Notes under the pieces: generated by a model
Told to the model about the DNA's origin: nothing
The model's database searches: none
The model's input: only the letters and a program-made list of their open reading frames with translations
Shown: piece by piece, positions 16,727 through 26,756 of the stretch
How the letters are laid out: each line of letters starts with the position of its first letter
Numbering within the stretch: position 1 is the first letter of the stretch
Assembly: GCF_018760785.1 (NCBI RefSeq)
Contig: NZ_JAHHZO010000002.1
Coordinates: 608,295 to 672,294, forward strand
Source of the DNA: Rhizobium sp. CSW-27
GTDB taxonomy: Bacteria; Pseudomonadota; Alphaproteobacteria; Rhizobiales; Rhizobiaceae
Direction: 5' to 3'
Length of the DNA stretch: 64,000 nucleotides
Program-made: the position numbers and the translations under genes

Positions 16727-17482
16727 ATGATCATCACCTGCGACGACGAACTTCAGAAGCTGAAGGCCATCGGGCGCATCTGCGCCCAGGCCATCGAGGT
16801 GATGGCCAAGGCGCTGGAGCCGGGCATCACCACGCTGGAACTCGATCAGATCGGCCGCAGGGTGCTGGAGGAGAACGGCGCTCAGTCGGCGCCGGAATTC
16901 TGCTACCAGTTTCCGGGCGCCACCTGCATCAGCGTCAACGAGGAAGTGGCGCACGGCATTCCGGGCAGCCGGGTGATTGCGGCCGGTGACCTCGTCAACA
17001 TCGATGTCTCCGCCGTCAAGGACGGCTTCTTTGGCGATACCGGCGCCTCCTTCGCGGTGCCGCCGGTCAAACGCGAGATCGAGAAGCTGGTGCGCGATGG
17101 CCGCCGGGCGCTGTGGACCGGCCTGCAGCAGGTGAAGACCGGCAAGCCAATTGCCGGCATCGGCAATGCCATCGGCGTTTTCGCCCGCAAGAACCGCTAT
17201 ACGCTGATCACCAACCTCGCCAGCCATGGCATCGGCCGCTCCCTGCATGAGGAGCCGACCGAGGTGCCGACCTGGCCGGATGCCGACGAAAGCCGCATCA
17301 TGGAAGAGGGCCTCGTCTTCACCGTCGAACCCTTCCTGTCGCTCGGCGGTGAATGGGCCGAAGACGGCGGCAACGGCGATCCCTGGACGCTCTACAGCGA
17401 CCCCCGCGCTCCGACCGTGCAGTTCGAGCACACCATCGTCGTGACCCGTAACGGCCCGCTGATCCTGACGCTGGCGGAGTAG
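16727..17482 (+). CDS. map: Methionine aminopeptidase type I
   Basis: A 251-residue type I methionine aminopeptidase, which removes initiator Met from nascent proteins. All expected residues are present: His76 (AHGIPG), metal ligands Asp93 (NIDVSA), Asp104 (GDTG), His167 (SHGIG), Glu201 (TVEPF) and Glu234 (FEHT). Because it lies beside an LLM oxidoreductase rather than in a ribosomal or housekeeping context, and has a one-residue shift in the first segment, it may be a second, accessory copy; this is inference. Confidence 0.93.
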   Translation: MIITCDDELQKLKAIGRICAQAIEVMAKALEPGITTLELDQIGRRVLEENGAQSAPEFCYQFPGATCISVNEEVAHGIPGSRVIAAGDLVNIDVSAVKDGFFGDTGASFAVPPVKREIEKLVRDGRRALWTGLQQVKTGKPIAGIGNAIGVFARKNRYTLITNLASHGIGRSLHEEPTEVPTWPDADESRIMEEGLVFTVEPFLSLGGEWAEDGGNGDPWTLYSDPRAPTVQFEHTIVVTRNGPLILTLAE

Positions 17483-17550
17483 GGGTGGCGGCGCCTGTTG
17501 TTCTGTTGGCCTAATTGACAACGGCGTGCCGTTGCCGCTTAATGATTGTC

Positions 17551-17856
17551 ATGAAAGCCGTCAAGCTGATGCATGACAAGCGCATTTTCGCAGATGGTTC
17601 GATCGTCGAGATGGTGCTTTGGCTTGTTCCGACCCCCGTCCTCGCGAGCGAGCACCCGTTCAAATACAGTCTCTACTTCGGCCGTCATGGCGTGTGCATC
17701 GTCGGGTTCGACAATGAGCGGGGGAAGGGAGATCACTATCACCTCGACGGCCAGGAGTATCCCTACCATTTCACCAGCGCGGAACAATTGATCGACGACT
17801 TTCTCCGGGAAGTCATGAGGAGATTGGATGATGACCAAAGCCTTGATCCGGATTAG
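17551..17856 (+). CDS. Toxin, TumE family (DUF6516)
   Basis: A 101-residue protein matching the TumE/DUF6516 pattern. A short N-terminal helix ends in DGSIVEMVLWLVP, followed by YSLYFGRHGVCIVGFDNERGKGDHYHLDG and YPYHFTSAEQLIDDF. The invariant FDNERGKGDHxH stretch is the best marker. ATG 17551 (MKAVKLMH) fits the family start; upstream ATG 17542 and TTG codons are possible. It overlaps the next gene by 29 bases, a toxin-first operon. Confidence 0.85.
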   Translation: MKAVKLMHDKRIFADGSIVEMVLWLVPTPVLASEHPFKYSLYFGRHGVCIVGFDNERGKGDHYHLDGQEYPYHFTSAEQLIDDFLREVMRRLDDDQSLDPD

Positions 17857-18208
17857 ACGGAGCGTTGACGTCAAGGGCGATCTGCAAGCTATGGGCGAAC
17901 GGTTCAAGCAGGCGTGGGCGGGCGATGTGGCTTGTCAGCCTCTTGTCATTCTGACCTTCGAGAGCCCTGCACAGCTCTTTTCCGTTCTTTCGCCCAAACG
18001 TTGGGACCTGGTGGAGCACTTGCAACGGTTGGGGCCTTCAAGCCTTCGGGGGCTTGCCCGGTCCCTTGAGCGCGACGTCAAGCGTGTGCATGAGGATGTT
18101 GCACTGCTGATCGATTGGGGGCTGGTAGAACGGAATGAGGCGGGTTTGCTTCGTGTGCCCTATGACGAGATCGAGGCCGATTTCGTCTTGAAGGCAAGTG
18201 CCGCCTGA
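17828..18208 (+). CDS. Antitoxin, winged-helix (HVO_A0114-like) DNA-binding protein
   Basis: A 126-residue protein with a C-terminal winged helix at about residues 52-112. KRWDLVEHLQRLGPSSLRGLARSLERDVKRVHEDVALLIDWGLVER is a MarR/ArsR-like helix-turn-helix and wing. HVO_A0114-type proteins of this size are the usual partners of TumE toxins. AGGAG at 17818-17822 precedes ATG 17828. It presumably neutralises the upstream toxin and represses the operon. Confidence 0.85.
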   Translation: MMTKALIRIRRSVDVKGDLQAMGERFKQAWAGDVACQPLVILTFESPAQLFSVLSPKRWDLVEHLQRLGPSSLRGLARSLERDVKRVHEDVALLIDWGLVERNEAGLLRVPYDEIEADFVLKASAA

Positions 18209-18305
18209 GCGGCCGCGCCTGACCACGCGCCTGCATTACGAACTCTGATGGGATGCGTCAGAATTCCTGCATTGTGCCGGCCCTGCTTTATTGCGACGAA
18301 GGGGC

Positions 18306-19490
18306 ATGTCCTTGTCGGTCTATCCTGAACGTCCGCTGCTCACCGGCTTTGCCGGTGCCATTGCCATGGCCGCCGCCATGGGCTTCGGACGCTTCTTCTT
18401 TACACCGGTGCTGCCCGGCATGATGAGCGGCATTCCGCTTTCCGCCGCCGAGGCGGGATTGATCGCGGCGGGCAATTTCGCCGGCTATCTGGCCGGGGCG
18501 CTGCTGGCCAGCCAGTCCTGGGCGGCGGGGCGCGAACGGGGCTGGGCGCTGGGCGCCCTGGTTGCCACGGCCCTGCTGCTGCTGGCCATGGCGCTGACCA
18601 CAAGCCTGCCGCTCTTCATTCTCATCCGGTTTCTCGCCGGGCTCGCCAGCGCCTTTGCGATGATCTTCACCACTTCAATCGTGCTGCCACGCGCTTCGGG
18701 ACGCCCATCCGTGCAGGCCGTGCATTTCGGCGGTGTCGGTGCGGGCATCGCGCTCTCCTCCGTGCTTGCCTTCCTGATCCAGCGGGCGGCGGGCGATGCG
18801 GCGCATGGCTGGCGGATGGACTGGCTTGCCGGTGCCGCGCTGGTGCTGCTGATGGTCTTCTGGGTGGCGCGCCACCTGCCGCCGCCCATGGCGGGACGGC
18901 AGGGCGGAGCCGAACCGCCGATGCGCTGGACGCGGCCGCTGGTGCTGCTGACCCTGTCCTATGGCCTGTTCGGCTTCGGCTATGTCGTCACCGCCACCTT
19001 TCTGGTGGCCATCGTGCGCATGGCGGCTGCCGGTCCGGCAGTGGAAGCCGGCGCCTGGCTGGTCACCGGGCTTGCGGCGGCTGTCTCGCTCTTCCTGTTG
19101 CGGCCGCTTGCCGCACGGATCGGCCTTGGGAGAATTTATCTTCTGTGTCTTCTGCTGGAGGCCTGCGGCGTGCTGGCCTCGGTGCTGATGCCGCCGGTCA
19201 CCGGCGCATTGCTGGGCGGCCTGCTGCTCGGCCTGACCTTCATGACGGTGACGGCCTACGGGCTGCAGATCGCCCGCGCGCTTGCGCCGGAGAGCCAGCG
19301 CCGCGCACTGGCCCTGATGACGGCGGCCTTCGGCACCGGCCAGATCCTCGGGCCGCTCGTCGCCGGCTGGGCGACGCAATGGAGCGGCGATTTTCGCCTC
19401 GCCTCGGGCATCGCCGCCGTGTTCCTGCTTCTGGCGGCGGTGCTTTCCGTGCCGCTTGCCAGACCACGGGCTGTGACCGGGCGGGGCTGA
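18306..19490 (+). CDS. MFS transporter, YbfB/YjiJ family
   Basis: A 394-residue major facilitator with about twelve hydrophobic helices and the family pattern GFGRFFFTPVLPGMM near the N-terminus, then AGNFAGYLAGAL. YbfB/YjiJ proteins are putative exporters without an established substrate. The start is uncertain: ATG 18306 is used, but TTG 18291 in the same frame is also possible, and no clean ribosome site is seen for either. No regulator is adjacent. Confidence 0.85.
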   Translation: MSLSVYPERPLLTGFAGAIAMAAAMGFGRFFFTPVLPGMMSGIPLSAAEAGLIAAGNFAGYLAGALLASQSWAAGRERGWALGALVATALLLLAMALTTSLPLFILIRFLAGLASAFAMIFTTSIVLPRASGRPSVQAVHFGGVGAGIALSSVLAFLIQRAAGDAAHGWRMDWLAGAALVLLMVFWVARHLPPPMAGRQGGAEPPMRWTRPLVLLTLSYGLFGFGYVVTATFLVAIVRMAAAGPAVEAGAWLVTGLAAAVSLFLLRPLAARIGLGRIYLLCLLLEACGVLASVLMPPVTGALLGGLLLGLTFMTVTAYGLQIARALAPESQRRALALMTAAFGTGQILGPLVAGWATQWSGDFRLASGIAAVFLLLAAVLSVPLARPRAVTGRG

Positions 19491-19661
19491 CACGGCACGG
19501 AGGCTCTTTTGATGACGGCACGCCACGGCCTTCCCACGCCAATTATCGTTACAATTGGGTAAGATGCCGGCTTCGCCATTGCTGGCCTTTTCGAACTGGC
19601 TTAGGTTCCGGCCAAATCAATCGCCGCTGGCGGCCTGTCGCAGCAAGGGAAACCCATCCCC

Positions 19662-20942
19662 GTGTTCCATTCCTTCTTCCCCCGTCCCAAACTGTTTTTC
19701 ACCTCTGCCGCGCTGTGGTCCCTGCTCTGCATCGTGGTGTGGTATACCATCGGTCCGCAGATGGGGGCCGCCATCGGCCTTCCGCCGCTTCCGGCCGGAG
19801 AAAAGCCGCCGATCGGGCTCGCCTTCTTCTTCACCACCGACAATCTGTGGTTCTACATCTATTTCACGGTCTTCGTGCTGGTGTTCGGCACCGCCTGGAA
19901 GCTGATCGAACGCCATCACCGCTGGTCGAACTGGTCGATCTGGGGATCGGCCTTCATCGTCTTCATCGCCTATTTCGCCGTGCAGATTTCGGTCGCCGTC
20001 AACAACTGGCGCGGCCCCTTCTGGGATCTCATCCAGAAGGCGATGTCGAAGGAGCCGGGGGTCACCACCGGCCTGCTCTATGAATACCAGCTGCGCTTCC
20101 TCGAAATCGGCGTACTCAGCATCGTCCTCAACGTCATCACCGCCTTCTTCACCAACCACTATGTGTTCCGCTGGCGCCAGGCGATGAACGACTACTACCT
20201 GTCCAAATGGGACAGGCTGCGCCACATCGAGGGTGCCTCGCAGCGTATCCAGGAAGACACGATGCGCTTCGCCAACATCCTCGAAGGGCTTGGCGTCACG
20301 CTGATCAACTCGGTGATGACGCTCGTCGTCTTCCTGCCGCTGCTGTTTCGCATGTCGGACAATATCGGCGATCTGCCGATCATCGGAGCCGTGCCGCATG
20401 CGCTGTTCTGGCTGGCCATCGGCTGGTCGCTGTTCGGCACCGGGCTTCTGGCGCTGGCCGGCATCAAGCTGCCGGGCCTGCAGTTCCGCAACCAGCGCGT
20501 CGAGGCCGCCTTCCGCAAGGAACTCGTCTATGGCGAGGACAATGCGGACCGCGCCGACCCCGTCACGGTGGGCGAACTGTTCGGCAATGTGCGGCGCAAC
20601 TATTTCCGCATGTACTGGCACTATCTCTATTTCAACGTGGCTCGCTACACCTATGGCCAGCTGGATGCGATCTTCCTGACGACGATCCTGATCCCCACTT
20701 TCGTGGCCGGCAAGCTGACCATGGGCCTGTGGCAGCAGGTGGCGACCGCCTTCGGTCAGGTGAGCGACAGCTTTCAGTACCTCGTCAGCTACTGGTCGAC
20801 GATCATCGAGCTTCTGTCGATCCACAAGCGCCTGAAGGCTTTCGAGGCCGCCATCGATGGCGAGCCGCTGCCGGAGATAGACCAGCGCTATCTGGAGCGT
20901 GAGGCCGAGGGCGGCGAACTGGCAGCCGACAAGCCCTACTGA
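19662..20942 (+). CDS. bacA: BacA/SbmA-type peptide transporter
   Basis: A 426-residue inner-membrane protein of the SbmA/BacA family, close in length to Sinorhizobium BacA (about 420). It imports peptides such as proline-rich and NCR antimicrobial peptides by proton coupling, is needed for bacteroid survival in some legumes, and affects very-long-chain fatty acids of lipid A. The typical stretches are NNWRGPFWDLIQKAM, RWRQAMNDYYLSKWDRLRH, the ASQRIQEDTMRFA region and YLVSYWSTIIELLSIHKRL. A GTG start at 19662 follows AGGGA. A strong hairpin lies just past the stop. Confidence 0.92.
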   Translation: MFHSFFPRPKLFFTSAALWSLLCIVVWYTIGPQMGAAIGLPPLPAGEKPPIGLAFFFTTDNLWFYIYFTVFVLVFGTAWKLIERHHRWSNWSIWGSAFIVFIAYFAVQISVAVNNWRGPFWDLIQKAMSKEPGVTTGLLYEYQLRFLEIGVLSIVLNVITAFFTNHYVFRWRQAMNDYYLSKWDRLRHIEGASQRIQEDTMRFANILEGLGVTLINSVMTLVVFLPLLFRMSDNIGDLPIIGAVPHALFWLAIGWSLFGTGLLALAGIKLPGLQFRNQRVEAAFRKELVYGEDNADRADPVTVGELFGNVRRNYFRMYWHYLYFNVARYTYGQLDAIFLTTILIPTFVAGKLTMGLWQQVATAFGQVSDSFQYLVSYWSTIIELLSIHKRLKAFEAAIDGEPLPEIDQRYLEREAEGGELAADKPY

Positions 20943-20977
20943 GTGGCGCTTCTCGCAAACAGGACGTCACAAACAGA

Positions 20978-21015
20978 ACAAGGGCCGCAGCGGATCTTTC
21001 CGCGGCGGCCCTTGT
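20978..21015. terminator. Hairpin terminator after bacA
   Basis: ACAAGGGCCGC pairs with GCGGCCCTTGT around a 16-base loop that can itself pair partly. It lies between bacA and the convergent deacetylase gene and could serve both. There is no T-run. Confidence 0.7.
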
Positions 21016-21032
21016 CGGTTCAGGCTCTCCGT

Positions 21033-22124
21033 TCAAAGACCGGAGCGGACCTGCGCAGGCACGGCCCGCCTCTCCCTCAGCGCCTCGATCGCCTCGCCAT
21101 AGGTGACGCAGCCCACATCCGGCAGGCTGCAGACGTCGGTCACCAGCCGCTCCATGGCCCGCCAATAGGCGCCGCCATTCATTTCGACGAAGTGAAAGCC
21201 GATCTGCAGTGGAATGCGGTCGCCGGCATATTGCTCGTCAAAGGCGGCCCGGAAGGCGCTATAGGCACGTTCCTCGAATTCTGCGGCACGGCTCGGATTG
21301 TCGATGCCGGCCGAATGGCGGATGAACAGGTTGTAATCCATCGCGATGATCCTGCGGTTTTCCGGTCCTTCCGGGATGAGCGGCAGGCCGAAATTCAGCA
21401 CGCCGTCGCGGGCTGCCGGCAGTGTCGGCCCCTTGCTGATGCCGCTGCCGTCATAGGCAAAACCCTCGGCACGCTCTGCCGTGTTGAGAGCCTCCGACGT
21501 GGAGAGATAGGGGGCGCGAAATCCGCTGATGCCGCTCACGAAGGCACGCCAGCCGTCCGGCTCGTCCTTCTCTGCGCCAAGATCGCCCCAGGCATCGGTC
21601 AGCACGCGGCGAAAATTCTGCATCTCCGTCCGCCAGTCCTGCTCGGTCCAGTCCTTGCCGTCGAAGTGGCCGCAGGTGTGGCTGGCGATCTCGTGGCCTT
21701 CCCGATGCGCCTGCCATATATGGTCGAGCCTGGCCAGCGCCTCTTCGCGTGTCTGGGCAAAGCCGATATTCGAGCGGCCCGCCTTCTGGTGCGGACCCTG
21801 GTAGCTTTTGGCGCGTGCCCGGTCGATGACCAGCGTGCAGGAGAGAAAATAGGTGAACCGGGCATTGGCCTTGCTCGCAATCTGCCGGCTTCTGGCCCAT
21901 AACCCATTGCTGCCGGCGCCATCGAAGGAGATCAGCAGCAATTGCTTCGGTTTCTCTCCCGCCCATGCCATAGGGCTGAAACTCGGCATGCAGCAGGCAA
22001 GGATGGCAAGAAGAGAGGGCAAGCGGGGCAAGGGCAGTCCAGTCAGTGTGAGGCGTGGCGGGGCCTTGTCGCGGTGGAATGCGGCAAAGCCGGGGCATGG
22101 CGCGAGGGCAAGCCGCCGTCGCAA
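21033..22124 (-). CDS. NodB-like polysaccharide deacetylase, exported
   Basis: A 363-codon frame encoding a NodB-homology carbohydrate esterase. The first motif is LISFDGAGS (usual TFDDG, so one Asp differs); the second is EIASHTCGHFDG with the metal-binding His pair; then GFRAPYLST. A hydrophobic signal sequence ends in MAWAGEK at about residue 55. The start is unclear: the frame opens at TTG 22124 and an internal TTG nearer the signal sequence may be used. The gene may act on peptidoglycan or surface glycan. Convergent with bacA. Confidence 0.75.
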   Translation of the reverse strand: MRRRLALAPCPGFAAFHRDKAPPRLTLTGLPLPRLPSLLAILACCMPSFSPMAWAGEKPKQLLLISFDGAGSNGLWARSRQIASKANARFTYFLSCTLVIDRARAKSYQGPHQKAGRSNIGFAQTREEALARLDHIWQAHREGHEIASHTCGHFDGKDWTEQDWRTEMQNFRRVLTDAWGDLGAEKDEPDGWRAFVSGISGFRAPYLSTSEALNTAERAEGFAYDGSGISKGPTLPAARDGVLNFGLPLIPEGPENRRIIAMDYNLFIRHSAGIDNPSRAAEFEERAYSAFRAAFDEQYAGDRIPLQIGFHFVEMNGGAYWRAMERLVTDVCSLPDVGCVTYGEAIEALRERRAVPAQVRSGL

Positions 22125-22288
22125 CCGGTCCGGCCTCTCGCTCGGGCTCGAGGCGTTCGTTGCTCAAATCGATCCACTGGATCGATCTGACGGCTCAGCC
22201 GTCGCAACTCACCCCCTTACATCCCGCACAAAATAGGTTAGAAGGCAGGCTTTCGAGGCAAGGGGCCGCCATCCGGCCGGAGTTTGGC

Positions 22289-22960
22289 ATGGTACATGAT
22301 AACGACAGCTTTATCCGCGAGGTGAATGAGGAACTGCGTTCCGAGCAGATCAGCGGCGTCTGGCGGCGGTTTCGCTATGTCATCATCGGTGGTGCCGCGC
22401 TGATCGTTCTCGGTACGGCGGCCTATCGCGGCTATGAATACTGGCATACGCACAATGCTTCGATCTATGGCGACCAGTTCCTGGCGGCACTGAACCTCGC
22501 CAAGGACAACAAGCCGGACGAGGCGCTGGCGGCACTGGAAAAGCTGGAAAAGGAAGGCGGCGGCGCCTATCCGGTTCTGGCGCGCATGCGGGCCGCAACG
22601 CTTCTGGCGCAGAAGGGCGATGTGACGGGGGCGGTTGCCGCCTTCAACGAGGTTGCCAGGGACAATGCGGTTCCCGAGGTGATGCGCGATGTGGCCCGGC
22701 TGCGCGCGGCCTTCCTGCTGATCGATACCGGCACCTATGACCAGATCTCGGCGGAAGTCGAAGTGATGGCAACGCCCGGCAATGCGCTGCGCAATTCCGC
22801 CCGCGAAGCACTTGGCCTTGCCGCTTACAAGGCTGGCGACGTGGCGAAGGCCAAGCAGTGGTTCCAGGAGATCGCCAACGACGCCACCGCACCGCGCAAT
22901 GTCGCCAATCGCGCGCAGATCATGCTCGACACCATTGCCGCCTCCGGCAAGGCGCCGTAA
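22289..22960 (+). CDS. YfgM-like TPR membrane protein
   Basis: A 223-residue protein with an N-terminal cytoplasmic segment, one membrane helix (about residues 30-48) and a tetratricopeptide domain facing the periplasm. The opening [18 protein letters not shown] and the TPR segments ([31 protein letters not shown]) match the YfgM/TPR_21 family, a periplasmic chaperone partner of SecYEG/PpiD in E. coli. As there, it lies directly before der. GGAG six bases before ATG 22289 sets the start, excluding an upstream open frame. Confidence 0.85.
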   Translation: MVHDNDSFIREVNEELRSEQISGVWRRFRYVIIGGAALIVLGTAAYRGYEYWHTHNASIYGDQFLAALNLAKDNKPDEALAALEKLEKEGGGAYPVLARMRAATLLAQKGDVTGAVAAFNEVARDNAVPEVMRDVARLRAAFLLIDTGTYDQISAEVEVMATPGNALRNSAREALGLAAYKAGDVAKAKQWFQEIANDATAPRNVANRAQIMLDTIAASGKAP

Positions 22961-22995
22961 TTTACAACGAGAAGGCCCAGAAAGGCACCAGACCC

Positions 22996-24420
22996 ATGAG
23001 CTTCACCGTCGCCATTGTCGGGCGTCCCAATGTCGGCAAATCCACGCTGTTCAACCGTCTGGTGGGCAAGAAGCTCGCGCTGGTGGATGATACGCCCGGC
23101 GTCACCCGCGACCGTCGCCCCGGTGATGCCAAGCTGGTCGACCTGCGCTTCCGCATCATCGATACCGCCGGCCTGGAAGAGGCCGATCCGGAAACGCTGG
23201 AAGGCCGCATGCGCGCGCAGACGGAACTGGCGATCGACGAGGCGGATCTGTCGCTCTTCGTGGTGGATGCCAAGATGGGCCTGACCCCGGTCGACCAGAC
23301 GCTGGCGGAAATGCTGCGCCGGCGCGGCAAGCCGGTGGTGCTTGTGGCCAACAAGTCGGAAGCCCGCGGCTCCGATGGCGGTTTCTACGATGCCTATACG
23401 CTGGGGCTGGGCGAGCCGGTGCCGATCTCGGCCGAACACGGGCAGGGCATGATCGACCTTCGCGATGCAATCGTTGAAGCCATCGGCCCGGAGCGTGCTT
23501 TCGGCGACGAAGAGGACGAGATTGCCGTCACCGATGTCGATGTGCGCCTGCCGGAGGGTGACGAGGACGAGGAACTCGAGCCCGCCTATGACGAGACGAA
23601 GCCGCTGCGCGTGGCCATCGTCGGGCGCCCGAATGCCGGCAAGTCCACGCTCATCAACCGTTTTCTCGGCGAGGACCGCCTGCTGACCGGCCCGGAAGCC
23701 GGCATTACCCGCGATTCCATCTCGGTGGAGTGGGAATGGCGCGGCCGCATGATCAAGATGTTCGACACCGCCGGCATGCGCCGCAAGGCGCGCGTGCAGG
23801 AAAAGCTGGAAAAGCTGTCGGTGGCCGATACGCTGCGCGCCATCCGCTTTGCCGAAACCGTCGTCATCGTCTTCGATGCCACCATTCCCTTCGAGAAGCA
23901 GGACCTGCAGATCGTCGACCTGGTGCTGCGCGAGGGGCGCGCGGCCGTGCTCGCCTTCAACAAGTGGGATCTGGTGGAGGAACCGCAGGCGGTGCTGGCG
24001 GATCTGCGCGAGAAGACCGAGCGGCTGCTGCCGCAGGCGCGCGGCATTCGCGCCGTGCCGATGTCCGGCCAGACGGGCTACGGCCTCGACAAGCTGATGC
24101 AGAACATCGTCGACACCGACAAGGTGTGGAACAAGCGCATCTCGACGGCCAAGCTTAACCGCTGGCTGGAAGCGCAGCAGGTGCAGCATCCGCCGCCGGC
24201 CGTGTCCGGCCGCCGCATCCGCCTGAAATACATGACGCAGGTGAAGGCACGCCCGCCGGCCTTCATGATTTCGTGCACGCGCTCCGACGCGCTGCCGGAA
24301 AGCTATGTCCGCTATCTGATCAACGGCCTGCGCGCCGATTTCCAGATGCCGGGCGTGCCGATCCGCATCCATTTCAAGGCGGCGGAAAACCCCTACGAGA
24401 ACAGGCGCAAGAAGCGCTGA
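22996..24420 (+). CDS. der: Ribosome biogenesis GTPase Der
   Basis: A 474-residue protein with two tandem GTPase domains and a C-terminal KH-like domain, the Der/EngA signature. It helps mature the 50S subunit. The first P-loop is GRPNVGKST (residues 9-17) with DTPG and NKSE; the second GRPNAGKST is near residue 211 with [11 protein letters not shown] and NKWD. The KH-like part contains [20 protein letters not shown] 22996 is the family start. It is 35 bases after the YfgM-like gene, probably in the same operon. Confidence 0.97.
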   Translation: MSFTVAIVGRPNVGKSTLFNRLVGKKLALVDDTPGVTRDRRPGDAKLVDLRFRIIDTAGLEEADPETLEGRMRAQTELAIDEADLSLFVVDAKMGLTPVDQTLAEMLRRRGKPVVLVANKSEARGSDGGFYDAYTLGLGEPVPISAEHGQGMIDLRDAIVEAIGPERAFGDEEDEIAVTDVDVRLPEGDEDEELEPAYDETKPLRVAIVGRPNAGKSTLINRFLGEDRLLTGPEAGITRDSISVEWEWRGRMIKMFDTAGMRRKARVQEKLEKLSVADTLRAIRFAETVVIVFDATIPFEKQDLQIVDLVLREGRAAVLAFNKWDLVEEPQAVLADLREKTERLLPQARGIRAVPMSGQTGYGLDKLMQNIVDTDKVWNKRISTAKLNRWLEAQQVQHPPPAVSGRRIRLKYMTQVKARPPAFMISCTRSDALPESYVRYLINGLRADFQMPGVPIRIHFKAAENPYENRRKKR

Positions 24421-24456
24421 TCGATACGGTTCGCGACATCCGGTCCGAGGGCCGTC

Positions 24457-25518
24457 TCAGGAGGTCAGGGCGCGGAAACTCGTTTTCCGGCCCGGCAGCG
24501 CCTTGCGGCCCTGTGCGATCAGCACATTGTTGAGGAACTGTTTCGACGCCGCTTCCCAGGTGAAGTTGCGGGCGAGCCGGCGGGCATTGTCGCGCGGGCA
24601 GGCGAGCGCATCGAGGCAGGCCTGACGCAGGTCTTCGTTGAGGGCGCCGGCGCCCGAGCCTTCCTCGAGGATATCCACCGGTCCGGTCACCGGGAAGGCT
24701 GCCACCGGCACGCCGCTTGCCAGCGCCTCGAGAATGGTGTTGCCGAAGGTATCGGTTCTTGACGGAAACACGAATACATCGGCCTGTGCATAGGCGCGCG
24801 CCAGATCCTCGCCGGTCTTCATGCCGGTGAACAGCACGTCCGGATACCGGCGCTGCAGGGCTTCCCGCTCGGGACCATCGCCCACCACGACCTTGGAACC
24901 CGGCAGGTCGAGGTCGAGGAAGGCGGGCAGGTTTTTCTCCACGGCGATGCGGCTCACGGTCATGAAGATCGGGCGCGGCAGGCCGAAGGGATTGTCTTCC
25001 AGCGGCCGCGGGTGAAACAGCGTCTGGTCGATGCCGCGGCTCCAGCGCAGGAGGTTCTTCAGCCCAAGCTTCGAAAGTTCGCGCTCCAGGCTGGCGGTTG
25101 CCACCATGCAGCCATTGCCGGCATTGTGGAACCAGCGCACGAAGGCCCGCATCCAGCGGATCGGCACCGGAAAGCGTGCCGCGACATATTCCGGAAAGCG
25201 GGTGTGGTAGCTGGTCGAGAAGGGCAGGTTGTTCTTCAGGCACCAGCGGCGGGCGAGAAGCCCGAGCGGACCTTCTGTTGCGATATGCACAGAGGTCGGG
25301 CCGAATTTCTCGATGGCGCGGGCCACTGCGCTGTAGCTTGCCACCGACAGCCGGATTTCCGGATAGGTGGGGCAGGGGACGCTGGAAAAGTCCTGCGGGG
25401 TGATCATCGAAACCTCGATACCCATCCGCGTCAGTTCGCGATTGGTGTTCTCGATGGAACGCACGACACCGTTGACCTGCGGATACCAGGCATCGGTCAC
25501 GATGGTGATTCTGGTCAT
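24457..25518 (-). CDS. Glycosyltransferase family 4 (GT-B)
   Basis: A 353-residue GT4 glycosyltransferase. The N-terminal acceptor half has ITIVTDAWYPQVNGVVRS and HIATEGPLGLLARRW, typical of the MgtA/PimB-like alpha-mannosyl/glycosyl group. The C-terminal donor half shows VGDGPEREALQRRYP, FTGMKTGEDLARAYAQADVFVFPSRTDTFGNTILEALASG with the EX7E-like nucleotide-sugar site. The acceptor is probably lipid, but neither acceptor nor donor sugar can be read from sequence. It begins 138 bases downstream of kdgK on the same strand. Confidence 0.85.
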   Translation of the reverse strand: MTRITIVTDAWYPQVNGVVRSIENTNRELTRMGIEVSMITPQDFSSVPCPTYPEIRLSVASYSAVARAIEKFGPTSVHIATEGPLGLLARRWCLKNNLPFSTSYHTRFPEYVAARFPVPIRWMRAFVRWFHNAGNGCMVATASLERELSKLGLKNLLRWSRGIDQTLFHPRPLEDNPFGLPRPIFMTVSRIAVEKNLPAFLDLDLPGSKVVVGDGPEREALQRRYPDVLFTGMKTGEDLARAYAQADVFVFPSRTDTFGNTILEALASGVPVAAFPVTGPVDILEEGSGAGALNEDLRQACLDALACPRDNARRLARNFTWEAASKQFLNNVLIAQGRKALPGRKTSFRALTS

Positions 25519-25656
25519 GGTCGCCGGCCCCCCTCTGTCATCGCGCAACCGACTCGCGCAGTGCAGGTGACTGTCGGGGCTCTTATCGAGGACTTCTGTG
25601 ACAGGCGCATGTCAGGGCGGCGAGTGCATGCTCGCGGCCGGGCTCCGCCCGTCAGG

Positions 25657-26568
25657 TCACTCCGGCAAAAGGGCGGGCTCGATCAGCGCGCCGTGATGGC
25701 CGATGACGACGGAGGCGACGGCTGCGCCATGCGCTGCGGCCTCGGCCAGCATCGCGCCCTGCATCAGGCGGGCAAGGAAGCCGCCGTTGAAGCTGTCGCC
25801 GGCGCTCGTGGTATCGACCAGCTTTTCCGGCGGCACGGCCGGCACGAAGATGGTCTGCCCGCCTTCGGCGACGGTCGCGCCCTGGGCGCCGTTCTTCACC
25901 ACCACCTTTTCCGCACCCAGCGCCTGATAGCGCTCGATGGTGGCAGCCACGTTGATGTCGCCGAAATGCTGGGCCTCGTCGTCGAAGCTCGGCAGCACGA
26001 TGGAGGCGGCACGGGCGCCATCGCTGATCGTGTCCAGCATGCGCACCTTGTCGGCCCAGAGCCGCGGGCGGATGTTTGGATCGAAGGCCACCGTCTTGCC
26101 GCTGGCGCGGGCGCGGCGCAACTCGGCAAGCAGGGTATCGCAGGCTCCGGGCGACAGGATCGCCAGCGTGATGCCGGAGACATAGACGAGATCGGCGCTG
26201 TCGATCGCTGTACGCAGATGGTCGCCGTCATCGGCCAGCTGCCGGGCAGCCGAGCTGTCGCGCCAGTAGCTGAAGGTGCGCTCCCCGTCCTTCAGGGTGA
26301 TGAGATAGAGTCCCGGCGTGCGGCCGGCGATGCGACGGATGAAACCGGTGCCGATGCCCGCCTTTTCCATGAATGCCTGCATTTCATCGGATAGCGGATC
26401 GTCGCCAAGGCCTGTCAGGTAATCCACCTGCCAGTCATCGGGCAGGGCGGCCCGCAGGTACCAGGCGGTGTTGAAGGTATCGCCGGCAAATCCCTTGCGC
26501 AGCAGGCCCTGACCCGCCTGCGACAGCTCCACCATGCACTCGCCGATCGAAAGAATGCGCCTTGCCAT
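25657..26568 (-). CDS. kdgK: 2-dehydro-3-deoxygluconokinase (PfkB family)
   Basis: A 303-residue PfkB-family sugar kinase. SIGECMVELSQ at the start, FAGDTFNTAWYLR, then PGLYLITLKDGERTFSYWRDSSAAR identify the KDG-kinase branch; DTTSAGDSFNGGF near the C-terminus holds the catalytic Asp and anion hole. It would phosphorylate 2-keto-3-deoxygluconate from uronate or pectin breakdown to feed the Entner-Doudoroff aldolase. Start ATG 26568 follows GGAGG. It is divergent from the alpha-glucosidase gene. Confidence 0.9.
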   Translation of the reverse strand: MARRILSIGECMVELSQAGQGLLRKGFAGDTFNTAWYLRAALPDDWQVDYLTGLGDDPLSDEMQAFMEKAGIGTGFIRRIAGRTPGLYLITLKDGERTFSYWRDSSAARQLADDGDHLRTAIDSADLVYVSGITLAILSPGACDTLLAELRRARASGKTVAFDPNIRPRLWADKVRMLDTISDGARAASIVLPSFDDEAQHFGDINVAATIERYQALGAEKVVVKNGAQGATVAEGGQTIFVPAVPPEKLVDTTSAGDSFNGGFLARLMQGAMLAEAAAHGAAVASVVIGHHGALIEPALLPE

Positions 26569-26756
26569 GAACGACCGTCCCCTCCGTCTGTCTGTTTGCT
26601 GGGCATAGGCCGAAGTGCCTGGCAAGGCAAGGTGGTGGCGCGGAGGGGCTTCACTTTCCCGGGGCTGCGCGTGTTCATGGCATCTTCTTCATTTGTCTTT
26701 TGCCGTCAGCTCACTAGGTTGAGCAGTGGTTCGAATGCACAGGGAGTTCCTCACAG

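Noticed and set aside
17483..17550. Extended start (ORF from 17515) for the TumE-like toxin
   Set aside because: The extra residues do not match the family, which begins near ATG 17551.
22055..22288. N-terminal extension of the TPR protein
   Set aside because: The extra 78 residues look random and the real ribosome site GGAG is directly before ATG 22289.
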